From Aphidius gifuensis (Eukaryota; Arthropoda; Insecta; Hymenoptera; Braconidae), in contig NC_057788.1 in the NCBI RefSeq assembly GCF_014905175.1, positions 3,348,001-3,412,000 on the forward strand: a DNA stretch of 64,000 nucleotides, given 5' to 3'. Below the pieces are notes generated by a model. The model saw nothing but the letters and a program-made list of their open reading frames with translations. It was not told where the DNA came from and did no database searches. This document shows, in pieces, positions 48,179 through 59,400 of this stretch (position 1 is the first letter of the stretch; each line of letters starts with the position of its first letter). A program made the position numbers and the translations under genes.

Positions 48179-50131
48179 CTATATTTTTTGATGATTTGAA
48201 AATTGCAAAAGAATAATCTCATAAGTCACATAAGCACCAGCAATCTAGAAAATCAAATAAAAAAAAAAAATAACAGCAATTAATTATAAAACATAATTAT
48301 AGAATAATTTTATTATTATTAAATAGCTAGTTGAGTTATTACTTTGAGGATGAAAATTCGTGTTATTGAGAAAAATGACATTCCAGTAAGTGCAACTTCG
48401 TCACTTGTTAATTGGGACTGTAAACGATAGGTCTGTAAAAAAAATTAATATAAAACTATATATTCTAGATAAATTATTATAAGAGTATTATGAAATTTAA
48501 TTTTATTGAAAACCTCATTGGTATATTTTGAGAGAGGACACTGATAAATAATTGGTAGAATAATTTTACTGTGATCGTTGATTCTTGCAATTGAATATAA
48601 AACACAAATTGCTCTTATCACGATGAATAAAAGTGCAAAAACACTGTAAGCTTTTGAACTATCAAATGTATTTGAATTATCATCGAGCCTATAAAAATAA
48701 AATTATTAATAACAAAGATTATTAAAAAATTGTATATATATTTATAAAAAATATTATTCTTACGAAACTCCAATAAATAATTGTAAACAAATGTAGAAAA
48801 AATTATGACCACATGATAAAAATATTAGTGGTGATAATACATTGTCTGTTTCTTTGACTAAATTACTTAAAATGTTGTAATTAATTCTCAACTGGTTCCA
48901 ATAGTGTTCATGATTATCACATGTACTTGAAGCTAATGCAAGTTTATTTAGATGCTTGTATCTTTCAGCAAGACCAACAGACACCAAGATGATAAAAATA
49001 TCGGAAAAATTCCAAACATAGGCAGTGTATGAACCGATTGTCATCAAAAAATATGTTTGAAAACTATTGACAGCTGTTGTTGATTTAATATTAATTAAAA
49101 AAATAATAGATTTAGTGTTCAATTTAGTTTTGTTTAGTCTTATAACTTACAATAATTCGAAGTATTTATAGTAATCCATATTACATCACAAAATTTATCA
49201 TTATTTTCTGAGGTTTGGGCGTATATATTCCACCACAAATTTTCGATGATAAACAAAATTAACATTATCAAAGATATTGTGTTGAATTTTCGACTTAATT
49301 TTGGAACATCTTGATTTGATCTGCAAAAATTAAATAAATTAACAAGTTTTATTTTGTAGTTTTATTTTCATTGAATAATGTCCAAACTAACTTGTCTAAT
49401 TTTTTTTCCATATTTTTCCATTTATTCTGGAGATTAGTCCACTTTTTGGGTAGCATAAAAAAAAATAAACACTGAAGAAAAATAGAGCAATAGTATGCTG
49501 TGATAAATACAGCTCCAGAAATACCTGTTTTAAAAAAATTTTTTAAATAAAATATAAATAAATATAAAGGTATATATTTTACCTGCAAAATCAAAAGTAC
49601 ATCCACCAATATTGTTGAGAGTTTTGAACAAGATAATAATACTTTTACAGGCCAAATAAAAAAGAGTCATTAGTACTATTGTAGAATAAAATGTTATAAA
49701 TGATTTAACATTGTAATTTAGCGTTTTTGGATTTTTATTGGAGACTCTTATTCCGAACAATTGACTGAATATTAAAACTGGAATTAATGATCTATGAAAA
49801 CATTCTGGATCCTGTATATAAGCAAAAAAAAAAGCATAAAATTAATATTCCATACAATTTAATTTTTTCATTTTTTATTTTTATATATATATCATTATGT
49901 TTATAAAATATAATAATTTCGAAAAAAAAAAAAAAAATTAAAACTCACATTAAATTCAGTAATTAGAGGATGCACTTTATTCATTTGACATGGTGTTGAC
50001 AATAATTTTCTTGGTTGTACAATAACTTCAGGATTTCGTGGTGATATTTTTGCATTTTTCACTGATCTTATTCTAACTAAATTTTGTACATCAGAATTGA
50101 GAGTTGATAATGATTTTGGTATTCCATCCAT
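48179..50131 (-). CDS. Sugar-type gustatory receptor, array copy 12
   Basis: Predicted receptor of 451 residues in eight exons: 49949-50131, 49583-49811, 49392-49524, 49151-49320, 48764-49073, 48514-48688, 48343-48432 and 48179-48244. It starts MDGIPKSLSTLNSD. A 12-bp in-frame deletion in exon 2 removes FPIS, turning the conserved SQLFGIFPISRVSN into SQLFGIRVSN at the start of the first membrane region. Exon 6 has one extra codon and a diverged start (LDDNSNTFDSSKAYSVF). The last exon reads AYVTYEIILLQF and SNHQKI. It is otherwise close to copies 13 and 14, with no stop or frameshift. Confidence 0.87.
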
Positions 50132-50605
50132 GTTGTTACAAGTAAAATCAACAATCCTATTTTATTTTTTTATACTCAAATGTATTATCATTCATTTGTC
50201 ATCATGAAGATACGAAATAATAAGATACGTAATAACCATACGAAATAACCATGTTCGAATCGACATACATCAATATAATTAAAAAAAAAAAAAAACAATT
50301 CAATAACGGTAATTCATTTTTAATAAATTATATGTAGACAAAAGGTTATGCGTGTATATAAATATATTATCAAGATTTTTTTATTTTTTTCATTATATAA
50401 GTACCCCTGAATTTTTAATGATTAATTTGTTTTTTTTATCAAATGAAATAAATTAATATTTTGAATAAATATAATATAAAAAAGGTTGGTTTCATATATT
50501 TTTTTATTATTTCATTAAGGTATTAAAATAAAAAGTATTATTAATAATTTATTATTTTTATATTGTATTTAAAATTTTAGTTTTATAATTATTTTTTCCA
50601 TACAG
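50132..50605. other. Spacer, copy 12 upstream region
   Basis: This holds the copy 12 upstream block (50320-50430). Similarity to the other spacers stops at about 50470, shortly before the lipase remnant. No gene is seen. Confidence 0.45.
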
Positions 50606-51290
50606 TTTTTGAGAATGTTCATCACAATAAATAAATTTTTTGGACCAAATTTTATCTTGGAATTTTTGGAAAAATCACTTTGCACACAGTTTCGATTACA
50701 ATCATATTTTTGTGAATTTATTGGTGGACTCAATGTTGGATACGATCATAAACAATTTGTTCCTGTAAATTTTAATTATAATTTTTAAGTATTTGACTCC
50801 ATTTGTCATTTATTTAAATTTAATTATTTAGACAATCTGGAATTTACTCTTTGCTTCATATTCAAAACCTTATGTCTGTAGGAAATAAGTTCATGAATAT
50901 GATTACAGTCAAAAAAAAAAAAAAAAATAGAAATTTATACAATTCAACATCACAAGACTATGATTTATGATTTAATACTAAATAATATACCATCAGTATT
51001 TTGTGTTGCAAAAAAGATTAGATAGAAGTGTATTCTGTAATTTCTATTTTATAATTACGTTACATTTATACAGTTTTATTTTAAATACATATTGTATATA
51101 ATTTTATATAGGTATTCAATTTTTTTTTTAGGATGCAGAAAAAACTTATAAAATGATAGCTAATGGAAAAGATTTTAACGTTCTAAATTATAAAGCATTT
51201 CAACACGCTGATTTTGGGTATGCCAAGTATATTAAAAAACTACTAAACGATCCTTTAATTAATTTATTAAATTCTTACAAAAATATGTAA
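50606..51290 (+). pseudogene. Degenerate acid lipase (lipase 3/lysosomal acid lipase type) fragment
   Basis: Remnant of the C-terminal third of a neutral/acid lipase. The first piece (50606-50767) encodes EFLEKSLCTQFRLQSYFCEF then IGGLNVGYDHKQF, matching the Cys-containing lid region. A second piece (about 50832-50970) keeps a ladder of family positions (GIYSLLHIQ, then LYNSTSQDYDL) but is out of phase with the first, contains a poly-A run and ends in a stop. The last piece (51132-51290) encodes FQHADFGYAKYIKKLLNDPL with the family's catalytic-His motif F-H-x-DF, and ends in a normal stop. The nucleophile Ser region and the catalytic Asp region are absent or lost. It is non-functional by inspection. 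Confidence 0.75.
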
Positions 51291-51734
51291 AGATGTTAAT
51301 ACAAATAAATATTTATTGTGCTTCAAATAAATAATTTTGTTTGATCAGAATGAGCTATTGATAAACATTTAAACAAAAATCTACTATTGGGTACAATAAT
51401 ATTGTTCTTGGTATGATGTGTATAATATTTTTACTATTATTTAGAATAAAAACAAAAAATAAAATATAATATTCATTACCACCATTGAATACAACTATTG
51501 ATTATATCATTTTTATTATTGAATTTACAAGTAATCCTCCTAATATAAAAAGGACAAACATCATCGGTCTTCCGGACATTTGATTGGTCATTGTTTTTTT
51601 CTCACTTACTCTCATACAAATTTCTTTCTGTTTGCCTTTTTCTATTATTTTTTTATTTATTTCGTTAGCAACGAAAAAACAACAAAAAAAAGCGAGTAAA
51701 CAAAATTTTTTTTGATATTTTTTTTTTTTAAATT
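51291..51734. other. Spacer between lipase remnant and minisatellite
   Basis: AT-rich sequence without a recognised gene. It contains a less AT-rich patch at about 51535-51600 of unknown origin. Confidence 0.4.
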
Positions 51735-53830
51735 GACATATTAAGCTAGCACAACTTTTTTAATAATTATTAGATCTTGATGCAATTGGGCTTGAAATTT
51801 TGTGCGAATTATGTGTTTTTTATGTGTAAAGAAATAAATTTGAAAGAAAATTTTTTTTTTATTTTTTACATTTTTTTTGAAAATTCAAATATTAAGCTAG
51901 CACAACTTTCTCAATAATCATCGGATCTTGATGCAATTAAGCTTGAAATTTTGTGCGAATTATGTGTTTTTTATGTGTGAAGAAATAAATTTTAAAGAAA
52001 ATTTTTTTAAATATTTTCTATATTTTTTTTTAAAATTACTAGTGCATACCCGCGCTTCGCGCGGTTTTTTCGTGAGTTTTTTTTTAACCAAAAATTATAG
52101 TCAAAATAATACTAAAAATAATAATACAGATAATTTGTTCAGTTCGTTAATATTTAAATAAATTGAGAGAATTCAAAGAAAACCCTATTACCTCGTGAAT
52201 TCAACTACTGATGATAACTAAATACAGGCAGGGGTGAATAAGAAGTCTCTGGGAGCCTAGGTTTTTTGGTCACTGAATTTTATAGAATGTTGATTTACTT
52301 AGAAAACAATAAGAAATGATTATTTTGTAAGCCTCATATGTATTGCTTTAATTTTCTTCCACCCCATACGTATTGCTAATATTATTCTATCACGTTAAAA
52401 AAATCTAAAAAACTAATTTTTAAATGCTTTATATAAAATACTGAATAACGATCATCAAGAAATAATTTTAAATTGATCAATTAGGAAAATAAAAAATAAC
52501 AAATTTAAAAAAAAAAAATAAAAAAATAAATAAATCACACTATTTTAGCTAATTTCACAATAAACAAAAAAAATAATAACAAAATAAAAACCTTTCAGTG
52601 TGAAGTTAGTTGAAATAAAGTGATTTTTTTATAAAGGAACATATTAGGCTAGCACAACTTTTTTAATAATCATCAGATCTCGATGCAATTGAGCTTAAAA
52701 TTTTAGGCGAATTATGTTTTTTTCATGTGTGAAGAAATAAATTTAAAAGAAAATTTTTTTTTTATTTTTTACATTTTTTTAAAAAATTCAAATATTAAGC
52801 TAGCACAACTTTTTCAATAATCATCGGATCTCGATGCAATTGGGCTTAAAATTTTGTGCGAATTATGTGTTTTTTATGTGTGGAAAAATGAATTTGAAAG
52901 AAAATTTTTTAAAATATTTTCTATATTTTTTTTTAAAATTGGCATATTAAGCTAGCACAACTTTTTCAATAATCATCGGATCTCGATCCAATTGGGCTTA
53001 AAATTTTGTGCGAATTATGTGTTTTTTATGTGTGGAAAAATAAATTTGAAAGAAATTTTTTTTTTTATTTTTTACATTTTTTTTTTTATTTTTTACATTT
53101 TTTTAAAAAATTCAAATATTAAGCTAGCACAACTTTTTTAATAATCATCGGAGTTCGATGCAATTGGGCTTAAAATTTTGTGCGAATTATGTGTTTTTTA
53201 TGTGTGAAGAAATAAATTTGAAAGAAAATTTTTTTTCATTTTTTACATTTTTTTAAAAAATTCAAATATTAAGCTAGCACAACTTTTTCAATAATCATCG
53301 GATCTCAATGCAATTGGGCTTAAAATTTTGTGCGAATTATGTGTGGAAAAATAAATTTGAAAGAAAATTTTTTAAAATATTTTCTATATTTTTTTAAAAA
53401 ATTGGCATATTAAGCTAGCACAACTTTTTTAATAATCATCGGATCTCGATGCAATTGGGCTCAAAATTTTGTGCGAATTATGTGTTTTTTATGTGTGAAG
53501 AAATAAATTTGAAAGAAATTTTTTTTTTTATTTTTTACATTTTTTTAAAAAATTCAAATATTAAGCTAGCACAACTTTTCCAATAATCATCGGATCTCGA
53601 TGCAATTGGGCTTAAAATTTCGTGCGAATTATGTGTTTTTTATGTGTGAAGAAATAAATTTGAAAGAAAATTTTTTTAAATATTTTTTATATTTTTTTTT
53701 AAATTGACATATTAAGGTAGCACAACTTTTTCAGTAAACATTCAATCTTGATGTTATTAGACTAAAAATTACGTGTGAATTATGTGTGATTTATGTGTAA
53801 ATAAATAAATTAAAAAAATTTTTAGTCAAT
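51735..53830. repeat. Minisatellite, ten ~150-bp units, interrupted once
   Basis: Ten copies of a unit centred on ATTAAGCTAGCACAACTTTT, followed by TTGTGCGAATTATGTG. GCTAGC occurs at 51745, 51896, 52648, 52799, 52951, 53123, 53273, 53414 and 53565, and a mutated GGTAGC at 53715. Spacing is mostly 150-152 bp, with one unit of 172 and one of 141. Two unit types partly alternate, one preceded by TTGACAT/TTGGCAT and the other by TTCAAAT, giving a dimeric higher-order pattern. Units 2 and 3 are separated by a 0.6-kb insertion. The 60-77-codon frames within it are products of the repeat and are not genes. Confidence 0.9.
52039..52638 (-). mobile_element. Helitron-like non-autonomous insertion splitting the minisatellite
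   Basis: Repeat units flank this 0.6-kb segment on both sides, and the segment itself does not resemble the unit. Read on the minus strand it ends with a GC-rich hairpin (CCGCGC, loop GAA, GCGCGG; 52050-52064), then GTATGCA and CTAG followed by a host T. That is the arrangement of a Helitron 3' terminus: hairpin, about 10 nt, CTRR, insertion before T. The other end, near TCCTTTAT at 52638, begins with TC but is preceded by T, not the usual A. No coding sequence is present. Family assignment is by structure only. Confidence 0.6.
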
Positions 53831-53913
53831 TTATTCATTCTTTTTTTTTTTTATGATAATACTTGTGTTTATGAAATCAATGAACAATGAACCTTTTAGA
53901 AGGTATAGATACA

Positions 53914-53930
53914 GGCGCGCGTAGCGCGCC
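53914..53930 (+). repeat. GC-rich hairpin at the right edge of the inserted block
   Basis: GGCGCGC, loop GTA, GCGCGCC form a perfect 7-bp stem, extreme in this AT-rich DNA. It is followed after about 10 nt by CTAA. Sequence homologous to the 3' flanks of other receptor copies resumes at about 53943, so the hairpin marks the edge of the foreign block and looks like another Helitron-type 3' end in plus orientation. Confidence 0.6.
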
Positions 53931-54070
53931 AATGTTCCCTCTAAAATAAACATTCAAGTTTCCTGATTTTATCTATTTATTTAATACTTTTGTTTAAAAT
54001 TTTAAATAATATTTTATAATTAAACAATTGTTTACATATATAAATTAAGTAAGTTATAAATAATAATTTA

Positions 54071-55994
54071 CTATATTTTTTTATGATTTGAAAATTGTAA
54101 AAGAATAATTTCATAAGTAACAATAGCACCAGCAACCTAAAAAGTAAACTCAATTAATTATAAAATACAATTAAAAGTTATATATTATCAAATAATAAGT
54201 TAAAGTATTACTTTAAGTATAAAGTTTCGTGTTATTGAGAAAAAATTCATTCCAGTAAGGGCAACTTCGTCACTCGTTAGTTGACAGTGAAGACGATAAG
54301 TCTGTGAAAAAATTTCAATAAAAAATTATATAGTCTATATAAATTATTATAAGAGCATTATAATGAAACAAAATTTTAATAGAAACCTCGTTGGTATATT
54401 TTGAGAGAGGACATTGATAAATAATCGGTAAAATAATTTTACTGTGATCGTTTATTCTCGCAATTGAATATAAAACACAAATTGCTCTCATCACGATATA
54501 TACAAACGCAAAAATAGCGTAGCCTTTTGAAATATCAGAAATATTCAAATCTTCGAATCTAAAAATCGAATTATTAATATCGAAGATTATCAAAAAATTG
54601 TATATTTATAAAATATTATTCTTACGAAACTCCAGTGAATAATTGTAGACAAATGTAGAGAAAATTATGACCACATGATAGAAATATTAGTGGTGATAAT
54701 ACATTGTCTGTTTCTTTGACTAAATTACTTAAAATGCTGTAATTAATTCTCAACTGGTTCCAGTAGTGTTCATGATTATCACATGTACTTGAAGCTAATG
54801 CAAATTTATTTAGATGCTTGTATCTTTCAGCAAGACCCACAGACACCAATATTATAAAAGTATCAGTAAAATTCCAAACATAGGCTGGATAAATAGTAGA
54901 AATCATCAAAAAATATGTTCGAAATTTTTTGACAGCTGTTGTTGATTCAATAAATTAAATAAATAATAATTTTTAATGTTCAATTATTTTTGTTTTATCT
55001 TGTTACTTACAATTATTCGAATCAGTTATAGTAATCCATATTGGATCACAAAATTCACCAGCATTTCCCTGACTGTGGGCGAAGATATTCCACCAAATAT
55101 TTTCGATGATAGACAAAATTAACATTATCAAAGATATTGTGTTGAATTTTCGACTTAATTTTGGAGGACCTTGATTTAATCTGTAAAAATTAAATAACCG
55201 AAAAGTTTTTTTTTTTAGTTTTATTTTTATTGATTTATGTCCAAACTAACTTGTCTAATTTTTTTTCCATATCTTCCCATTTATTCTGAAGGTTAATCCA
55301 TTTTTTAGGTAGCCAAAAAAAAAATAAGCACTGAAGAAAAATAAAGGAATAATATACTGTGATGAATGCAGCATTAAAAATACCTGTAAATTTAAAATAT
55401 TTCAAATAAAATATAAATAACGATAAAGAGATAATGATATTTTACCTGCAAAGTCAAAAGTACATCCACCAATATTATTTAGAGTTTTGAACAAGATAAT
55501 AATACTTTTACAGGAAAAATAAAAAAGAGCCATTAGTATTATTATAGAGTAAAAGGTTTTGAATGAGTTAAAATTGTAATTTAGCATTTTTGGATTTTTA
55601 TTGGAGACTCTCGATATTGGAAATATTCCGAATAATTGGCTGATTATTAAAACTGGAATTAATGATCTATGAAAACATTCTGGATCCTGTATACATATAA
55701 GCAAAAAAAAAATTAATATTACATATAATTTAATTTTTTCAGTTTTTATTTTCACATATATATCATCACACTAAGAAAATATAATAATTAAAAAAAAAAA
55801 AAAAAACTCACATTAAATTCAGTAATTAGAGGATGCACTTTATTTATTTGACATGGTGTTGACAATAATCTTCTTGGTTGTACAATAACTTCAGGATTTT
55901 GTGGTGATATGCTTGCATTTTTCACTGATTTTATTGTAATTAAATTTTGTACATCAGAATTGAAAGTTGATGATGTTTTTGATATTCCATCCAT
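54071..55994 (-). CDS. Sugar-type gustatory receptor, array copy 13
   Basis: Predicted receptor of 454 residues in eight exons: 55812-55994, 55446-55686, 55251-55383, 55011-55180, 54626-54935, 54387-54558, 54212-54301 and 54071-54136. It starts MDGISKTSSTFNSD. Exon 2 reads FHRSLIPVLIISQLFGIFPI and ends NNIGGCTFDFAG, shared with copies 12 and 14. Exon 5 keeps VGLAERYKHLNKFALASSTC and ends LSCGHNFLYICLQLFTGVS, with a Thr unique to this copy. It ends TYEIILLQF and SNHKKI. Every exon has the standard length, so it is a good reference model for copies 7-14. Confidence 0.89.
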
Positions 55995-56775
55995 CTTGGT
56001 AAATCAACAATTCTATTTCATTTTTATACCCAAATATATTTTCATCCATTTGTCATCATGAAAATACTAAAAAACCATTGTCAAAACACTGTGCGTGTGT
56101 GATGTTCGAATTGATATTTGTTTTATTTTATTTATTACAATAATAGTTCGATAAACAAAATATAATTTATAAAAAAAACAATTCAATAAAGGGTACTCAT
56201 TTTTAATAAATTATATATCATATATAGACAAAAAGTTACACGTGTAAGCTTTTTATTCTTTTTCATTATATGCAAGTATACCCATGAATTTTTAATGATT
56301 CATTTGTTTTTTATTAAATACATATAGTGAATTAATATATTTTTTGACATTTGTTTTTTTTTTTCATTACGTATAATTGAGTTTTTATCGATGAAAGAGT
56401 GACCTTAATCGTAAACAATAAACATTCGATTATCTACACTAGCTTTTTAAATTCTTATTGATATCAGACTACAGATCAAATTCTGTACATTTTAAGTACT
56501 TTATTTAATTATCTAAACAAAATTTTTAACACTCATCAAACCAACAAAACTTAAATTTAAATTACGTACTGATAATTAATAAAAAAATCTGGTAATCAAT
56601 CTGGTGATTGAACAAATACAATGTGAATTTACATAATAATAAAATCATTCTGTGGACAAACATTTAAGTTGCCTGTTTTTATATCCATTTAATACTTTAG
56701 TTTACAATTTCTTATAATATTTTATAATTAATTAATTGTTTACATGTATAAATTAAGTAAGTTATAAATAATAAT
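55995..56775. other. Array spacer, copies 13-14
   Basis: A 0.78-kb spacer. It holds the copy 13 upstream block (56205-56310), the tract at 56340-56520 shared with 39640-39840, and from about 56590 the 3' flank of copy 14. No coding sequence is seen. Confidence 0.5.
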
Positions 56776-58705
56776 TTACGGTATTTTTTTATGGTTTAAA
56801 AATTGTAAAAGAATAATCTCATAGGTCATAATAGCACCAGCAATCTGGAAGAAAAAACTCAATTGATTATAAAGTATAATTAAAAATTATTTTATTATTG
56901 TTAAATAATAAGTTAAGTTATTACTTTGAGTATGAAATTTCGTGTTATTGAAAAAAATGACATTCCGGTAAGTGCAACTTCGTCACTCGTTAGTTGACAC
57001 TGCAGACGATAAGTCTGTAAGAAAATTTAATATAAAATTATATTTAATATAAATTATTATAAGAGCATTATAATGAAATTTAATTTTAATAAATACCTCA
57101 TTGGTATATTTTGAAAGAGGACATTGATAAATAATTGGTAGAATAATTTTACTGTGATCATTTATTTTAGCTGCTGAAAATAAAACTCCAAATGTTCTTG
57201 TCACGATAAATACAAACGCAAAAATAGTGTAGCCTTTCGAAATATCAACAATACTCAAATCATTGAATCTAAAAATAAAATTATCAATACCAATGATTAT
57301 TTAAGAATTTGATATATTTATAAAATGGTATTCTTACGAAACTCCGATAAATAATTGCAGACAAATGTAGAAAAAATTATGACCACATGATAATAATATT
57401 AGTGGTGATAATACATTGTCTGTTTCTTTGACTAAATTACTTAAAATGCTGTAATTAATTCTCAACTGGTTCCAGTAGTGTTTATGATTATCACATGTAC
57501 TTGAAGCTAATGCAAATTTATTTAGATGCTTGTATCTTTCAGCAAGACCAACAGACACCAAGATGATGAAAATATCAGTAAAATTCCAAACAGAGGCAGT
57601 GTATGAACCGATAGTCATCAAAAAATATGTTTGAAAACTATTTACAGCTGTTGTTGATTTAATTAAATAAATAAGTAATAGGTTTAGTGTTCAATTATTT
57701 TTGTTTAAGCTTTTGACTTACAATAATTCGAATTATTTATAGTAATCCATATTACACTACAAAATTTATCATTATTTTCTGATTTTTGAGAGTTAATATT
57801 CCACCACAAATTTTCGATGATAAACAAAATTAGCACTATCAAAGATATTGTGTTGAATTTTCGACTTAATTTTGGAGGATCTTGATTTAATCTGTAAAAA
57901 TTTAAAAAAACCAACAAGTTTTTTTTTTAGTTGTATTTTTATTGATTTATGTCCAAACTAACTTGTCTAATTTTTTTTCCATATCTTCCCATTTATTCTG
58001 AAGATTAATCCACTTTTTAGGTAGCATAAAAAAAAATAAACACTGAAGAAAAATAAAGCAATAATATTCTGTCATAAATACAGCACCAGAAATACCTGTT
58101 TTCAAAAAAATATTTTAAATAAAATATAAATAAATATAAAGTTATATATATTACCTGCAAAGTCAAAAGTACATCCACCAATATTGTTGAGAGTTTTAAA
58201 CAAGATATTAATACTTTTACAGGAAAAATAAAAAAGAGCCATTAGTATTATTGTACAGTAAAATGTTTTGAATGATTTGACATTGAAATTTAGCATTTTT
58301 GGATTTTTATTGGAGACTCTTGATATTGGAAATATTCCGAACAATTGACTGAATATTAAAACTGGAATTAATGATCTATGAAAACATTCTGGATTCTGTA
58401 TATAAACAAAAAAAAAAATATTATTAAAAACAAAAAATTAATATTCCATATACAATTTCAGTTTTTCAGTTTTTATTATATTTATAAAATATAATAATTA
58501 AAAAAAAAAAAAAAAAACTCACATTAAATTCAGTAATTAGAGGATGCACTTTATTTATTTGACATGGTGTTGACAATAATCTTCTTGGTTGTACAATAAC
58601 TTCAGGATTTTGTGGTGATATTTTTGCATTTTTCACTGATTTTATTATAATTAATCTTTGTACATCAGAGTTGAAAGTTGATGATGATTTTGGTATTCCA
58701 TCCAT
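56776..58705 (-). CDS. Sugar-type gustatory receptor, array copy 14 (outermost)
   Basis: Predicted receptor of 455 residues in eight exons: 58523-58705, 58155-58395, 57963-58095, 57722-57891, 57338-57647, 57097-57268, 56925-57014 and 56776-56844. It starts MDGIPKSSSTFNSD. Exon 2 has FHRSLIPVLIFSQLFGIFPI. Exon 6 reads RTFGVLFSAAKINDHSK, which among the young copies is otherwise seen only in the older copy 7, another sign of exchange between copies. The end is TYEIILLQF with the tail LNHKKIP. The gene is intact and borders the CWC25 promoter region. Confidence 0.89.
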
Positions 58706-59400
58706 GTTGTTAAATTAGCAATCTTATTTTATTTTTATACTCTAATGTATTATCATTCATTTGTCATTATGAAGATACTAAAAGCCCATTGTTATAAAAC
58801 ACTGTATGTGCGATGATTGAATTGACATTTGTTTTATTTTATTCATTACAAATAGAGTTCGGTAAAGAATACTTATAATTAAAAAAAGAAAACAATTCAA
58901 TAAAGGTAACTTATTTTTAATAAATTATATATAGACAAAAAGTTACAAGTGTATATAAATATATTATTAAGATCTTTTTATTCTTTTTCATTATGTAAGT
59001 GCTCATGAATTGTTAATGATTTTTTTGTTTTTTATCAAATGAAATAAATTAAAATTTCAAATAAATGTACGAATGGATATTTTTTTTATCGTGGTGGTAA
59101 AATACCACAAAAATTTTATTCTGAAAACTTTGTCAATTATAAGTATCGGAAAAATTTAAACCAGTTGGAAAATTCTTTCGATAATAATACGATGTTCACC
59201 ACGCACTTTTAGTGCGCATTGTAAAAAAAGAGACAAAAAAATTCGTCATCTTTCAGGAATTTCAGACTTTCAGCTGGCAGCAGCTGATCAGCTCCAAAAA
59301 AATAAATAACAACTTTTGTGTTTACATTTATAAATAAACATTATAAATAAAAATATCCCAACAGTTTAATTTTTAACAATTAAAACAAAATCAATCAAAA
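58706..59400. other. Head-to-head spacer: copy 14 and CWC25
   Basis: This holds the copy 14 upstream block (58920-59020) on the left and the CWC25 promoter and 5' UTR on the right. A 6-bp-stem hairpin, CGCACT, TTT, AGTGCG (59202-59216), lies about 185 bp before the CWC25 start codon; its meaning is unknown. Confidence 0.5.

Noticed and set aside
51928..52161. 77-codon plus-strand frame in the minisatellite region
   Set aside because: It spans a repeat unit and the Helitron-like terminus; composition and position show chance openness.
51735..53830. Possible CRISPR-like repeat array
   Set aside because: Units are ~150 bp head-to-tail repeats with diverging linkers in a eukaryotic genome; there are no short repeats with unique spacers.
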